Origin: Bacillus yapensis
GTDB taxonomy: Bacteria; Bacillota; Bacilli; Bacillales; Cytobacillaceae
Length of the DNA stretch: 64,000 bases
Direction: 5' to 3'
Assembly (NCBI RefSeq): GCF_005280205.1
Contig: NZ_SUND01000008.1
Span: 1-64,000, forward strand
Part shown: piece by piece, positions 61,707-64,000 of the stretch
Layout of the letters: each line of letters begins with the position of its first letter
Position numbering within the stretch: the stretch's first letter is position 1
Translations under genes and position numbers: made by a program
The notes under the pieces: model-generated
The model's input: only the letters and a program-made list of their open reading frames with translations
What the model was told of the DNA's origin: nothing
The model's database searches: none

Positions 61707-62750
61707 TTACTTAATAAACTTCACACAAACTGGATCAGGTACTACAATGTCCGATTGCAGCACTGTTAATTTGCCAGTAGCTTTGTCTCGGGAGAAGAGA
61801 ACGAGATTACTTGACTCCTGATTGGATGCTACGATGAATTTTTCAGATGGGTCTAGAGCAAAATCCCGTGGCCAGTTTCCTTCAGTCGATGTACGCTCTA
61901 CAAATGAAAGCTCACCGTTGTCCAAATTCACAGCAAACACAGCAATACTGTTATGTCCTCTGTTTCCGGCGTAAATGAACTTTCCATCAGTCGAAATATG
62001 GATGGCACTTCCTTGATTGTTTTCTGTAAAGTCGCTTGGAAGTGTAGAAATTACCTGTAGCTCTGTGAAGCTACCATCATTTTCGTTGTAGCTTAGAACA
62101 ATCACTTCAGAACTGAATTCTGTCATGACATATGCAATTTTTAATGTAGGATGAAAAACAAGATGACGTGGCCCGCTACCTGGTTTTACAGAAAGCCTTT
62201 GTTTTTCTGTTAAAACGCCGTTAGAAACGTCGTATGTGTAGATAAGATCGCTTCCTAAATCAACAGCAACCATATATTTTTCATCAGGTGTAAAAGCTGA
62301 ATAATGCATATGAGACTTTTCTTGTCGTGAATCTGGACCGGAACCTTTGTGTTCAATAACAGATACAGGTGGAAGTAGTGAGCCATCCGTATCCGTTAAA
62401 TAGGATTCAACCGTTCCTTTGTGATAGTTTGCTGAAAAAATATTCTTGTTATCACTGCCAACGCTTACATGACATGGGGGAGAGCCTGCAGAAGCTTGAG
62501 TGTTTAAAAGAGATAATTGTCCTGTTTCAGCATTTAATTTATAAGCTGAAACACCGCCTAAATCTCCAGTTTTTACAACAGAATAAAGAAAACGATTATC
62601 TTCACTAATCGTTAAGTATGTAGGGTTTTCGAGCTCGGCCGCTACTTTCACTTCGATTAACTTTGCTGCATCCGTATCTAAAACAAAAGAATAGATTCCC
62701 TTGCTTTCACCTTTTGTATAGGTTCCAACATAGCCGGTGTATTTCGTCAT
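61707..62750 (-). CDS. Lactonase family protein (6-phosphogluconolactonase-like)
   Basis: Seven-bladed beta-propeller of the lactonase family (Pgl/YkgB type), 347 residues, probably hydrolysing 6-phosphogluconolactone in the pentose phosphate pathway. GYVGTYTKGESKGIYSF at the N-terminus, SPPCHVSVG, GSGPDSRQEKSHMHYS and GPRHLVFHP are the conserved segments. GGAGG lies 7 nt before the ATG. It is an insertion relative to the B. subtilis order yhaA-yhfA. Confidence 0.88.
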   Translation of the reverse strand: MTKYTGYVGTYTKGESKGIYSFVLDTDAAKLIEVKVAAELENPTYLTISEDNRFLYSVVKTGDLGGVSAYKLNAETGQLSLLNTQASAGSPPCHVSVGSDNKNIFSANYHKGTVESYLTDTDGSLLPPVSVIEHKGSGPDSRQEKSHMHYSAFTPDEKYMVAVDLGSDLIYTYDVSNGVLTEKQRLSVKPGSGPRHLVFHPTLKIAYVMTEFSSEVIVLSYNENDGSFTELQVISTLPSDFTENNQGSAIHISTDGKFIYAGNRGHNSIAVFAVNLDNGELSFVERTSTEGNWPRDFALDPSEKFIVASNQESSNLVLFSRDKATGKLTVLQSDIVVPDPVCVKFIK

Positions 62751-62918
62751 CCTAATTCCTCCGATACTAAAAAATTTAGTCTTAAGTATTGTTACCTATT
62801 CCAAAACCAACATGTCTTTCAAAAAAACATTATTACATATGCATTATACTAAATCATTTAATGGAAGGGGTAACAAAAAGTGCCCAGAGCATCTGGACAT
62901 TTTCAACAGGGGTCATTA

Positions 62919-64000
62919 TTAAATTAAGAACATCGCAACAATAGTAGTAACAATCAAACCTATCGTAACAGGAAGCAAATTTTTTCGTGCCAGTTCAAAT
63001 GGGTCTACATTACAAATTGCAGCTGCTGGGATCAACGCCCAAGGAACCAAAGTTCCCCCGCCGACCCATATGGCAGCGATTTGCCCTAGTGCTGTTAATG
63101 TTTCAGCACCAGCTCCGATCGAGTGGGCGAATAAATTGGCTATTGAACCAGCTAAAGAAATACCAGAAAATCCTGAACCGTCTAAACCGGTAATGGCTCC
63201 AACAGCTGTTAAGGTAATGGCTCCAATTTCTTTGCTTAAAGGTACTACAGATGCAAGGGCAACCCCTAAATCATTGACGATTCCGAGAGAATCTTTTGGT
63301 AAATATTCACCAATTATCGTTGTAAAGCCCGAGTCGCCTAAGTAAAAGAAGGCAGCTATGGGGATAACGGGACCAAATACTTTGAAGCCAAATTGAAAAC
63401 CTTCTATTAAATAATTCGTTGTTTTTTCAAGTCCTTTGTTTTTATGGCTCATTAAGGTAATGACAATCAGAATGAAGATTGCTGTGCCACCGACAAGGGC
63501 AGTCGCATCCCCGCCTGATAAATCTAGAACAAACATGCCAACAACATCTAATACAAATAGGATAGGGACAAGTATGGCTAGGAGTCGTTGTTGGGTCCTT
63601 GATAGGAGTGAAGGTTTGGTATCGAGATTTTCATTTGAATCTTGGATTGTAGTTGAAACCACAAGTTTCCCGAGCTTCATATCTCTTTTTAGGAAAAAGA
63701 AAGCAGCGATCGTTGTCACTACACCCATGACGATAACGAGGGGAATGCTTGCACTTACGACGTCACTAACAGGAAGTCCTGCAGCGTCTGCTGTTAGCTT
63801 AGGTGCTGCTTGGATAATGAAGTCTCCGGACAGGGCGATTCCGTGTCCAAATAAGTTCATAGCCATGGCAACGCCAAGAGCGGGTAACCCTACTCTCACA
63901 GCTACAGGTAACAAGACAGCACCTAACAAAGCAACCGCTGGGGATGGCCAGAAGAACCAGGATATTACCATCATTAATATCCCAATTGTCCAATAGGCTA
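62919..64000 (-). CDS. Multi-pass transporter, 5' end outside the window (YhfA-like by position)
   Basis: The frame is open to the right edge. The ATG at 63974 is internal, because hydrophobic sequence (AYWTIGIL) continues upstream of it, so the true start lies beyond 64000. At least 360 residues with about ten helices and glycine-rich loops (GGGTLVPWALIPAAA, GDATALVGGTA). It fits a large ion or organic-anion permease; B. subtilis yhfA follows yhaA and is a similar membrane protein, so that name is a positional guess. The substrate is unknown. Confidence 0.7.
   Translation of the reverse strand, partial: AYWTIGILMMVISWFFWPSPAVALLGAVLLPVAVRVGLPALGVAMAMNLFGHGIALSGDFIIQAAPKLTADAAGLPVSDVVSASIPLVIVMGVVTTIAAFFFLKRDMKLGKLVVSTTIQDSNENLDTKPSLLSRTQQRLLAILVPILFVLDVVGMFVLDLSGGDATALVGGTAIFILIVITLMSHKNKGLEKTTNYLIEGFQFGFKVFGPVIPIAAFFYLGDSGFTTIIGEYLPKDSLGIVNDLGVALASVVPLSKEIGAITLTAVGAITGLDGSGFSGISLAGSIANLFAHSIGAGAETLTALGQIAAIWVGGGTLVPWALIPAAAICNVDPFELARKNLLPVTIGLIVTTIVAMFLI

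Noticed and set aside
63436-63996. 186-codon plus-strand frame at the right edge
   Set aside because: Antisense to the multi-pass transporter. Its composition mirrors hydrophobic codons on the other strand, and there is no ribosome binding site.
1-64000. tRNA, rRNA, insertion sequence or prophage genes
   Set aside because: No cloverleaf-like tRNA segment, rRNA signature, transposase or phage structural protein was seen on either strand.

Overview
The window is chromosomal DNA from a spore-forming member of the Bacillaceae. The evidence is two alpha/beta-type small acid-soluble spore proteins, YheC/YheD coat-associated proteins, a YjcZ-type peptide, YhaL, the MarR-type regulator Hpr (ScoC), strong AGGAGG ribosome binding sites, frequent TTG/GTG starts and A+T-rich spacers. 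From memory of that genome, gene order follows the Bacillus subtilis yhd-yhe-yha-yhf segment with insertions. I see no rRNA, tRNA, CRISPR array, prophage or insertion sequence.

Layout. 0.2-5.4 kb: coaA, an HtrA protease, a His-rich secreted protein, an MpfA-type CNNM transporter and a MerR-family gene whose start is out of frame. 5.5-5.8 kb: a 52-bp tandem array. 5.9-10.1 kb: an acetyltransferase, an HTH regulator with an MFS pump, and a sigY-yxlC-yxlD operon behind its own SigY-type promoter, with a stop-interrupted yxlE and a YbjQ-family gene. 10.1-14.3 kb: the bmrCD multidrug ABC exporter behind a leader peptide and attenuator. 14.4-23.6 kb: SASP genes, yheE, four tandem YheC/YheD-family ATP-grasp genes, yheB and yheA. 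23.8-32.4 kb: yhaX-like, hemZ, an acyl-CoA synthetase under a cre box, an A+T-rich accessory pair, an MFS gene and a YhaR-like enoyl-CoA hydratase.

32.5-39.1 kb holds a PucR-family regulator divergent from a five-gene catabolic operon: class III aminotransferase, CoA-transferase A and B, M20 deacylase and a GabT-type aminotransferase. It resembles B. subtilis yodT-R-S-Q but lacks kamA and yodP. 39.1-64 kb returns to the conserved core: yhaQP, a cold shock gene, yhaO-yhaN-yhaM, yhaL, prsA, yhaJ, yhaI, hpr, yhaH, trpP, serC, hit, ecsAB, a DedA gene, ecsC, Nudix, yhaA, a lactonase and a truncated membrane transporter at the right edge.

The least explained features are three intergenic tandem arrays (5.5, 54.5 and 61.4 kb) with periods of 52, 51 and 52 bp and TTGTC/GACA-type inverted motifs; the four-gene ATP-grasp cluster; and the catabolic operon. 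Regulatory sites readable in the DNA include a seven-triplet TRAP site over the trpP ribosome binding site, a SigY-type promoter, a cre box, the bmr attenuator and two palindromic operator candidates. Synteny and family statements come from general knowledge, not from a search.
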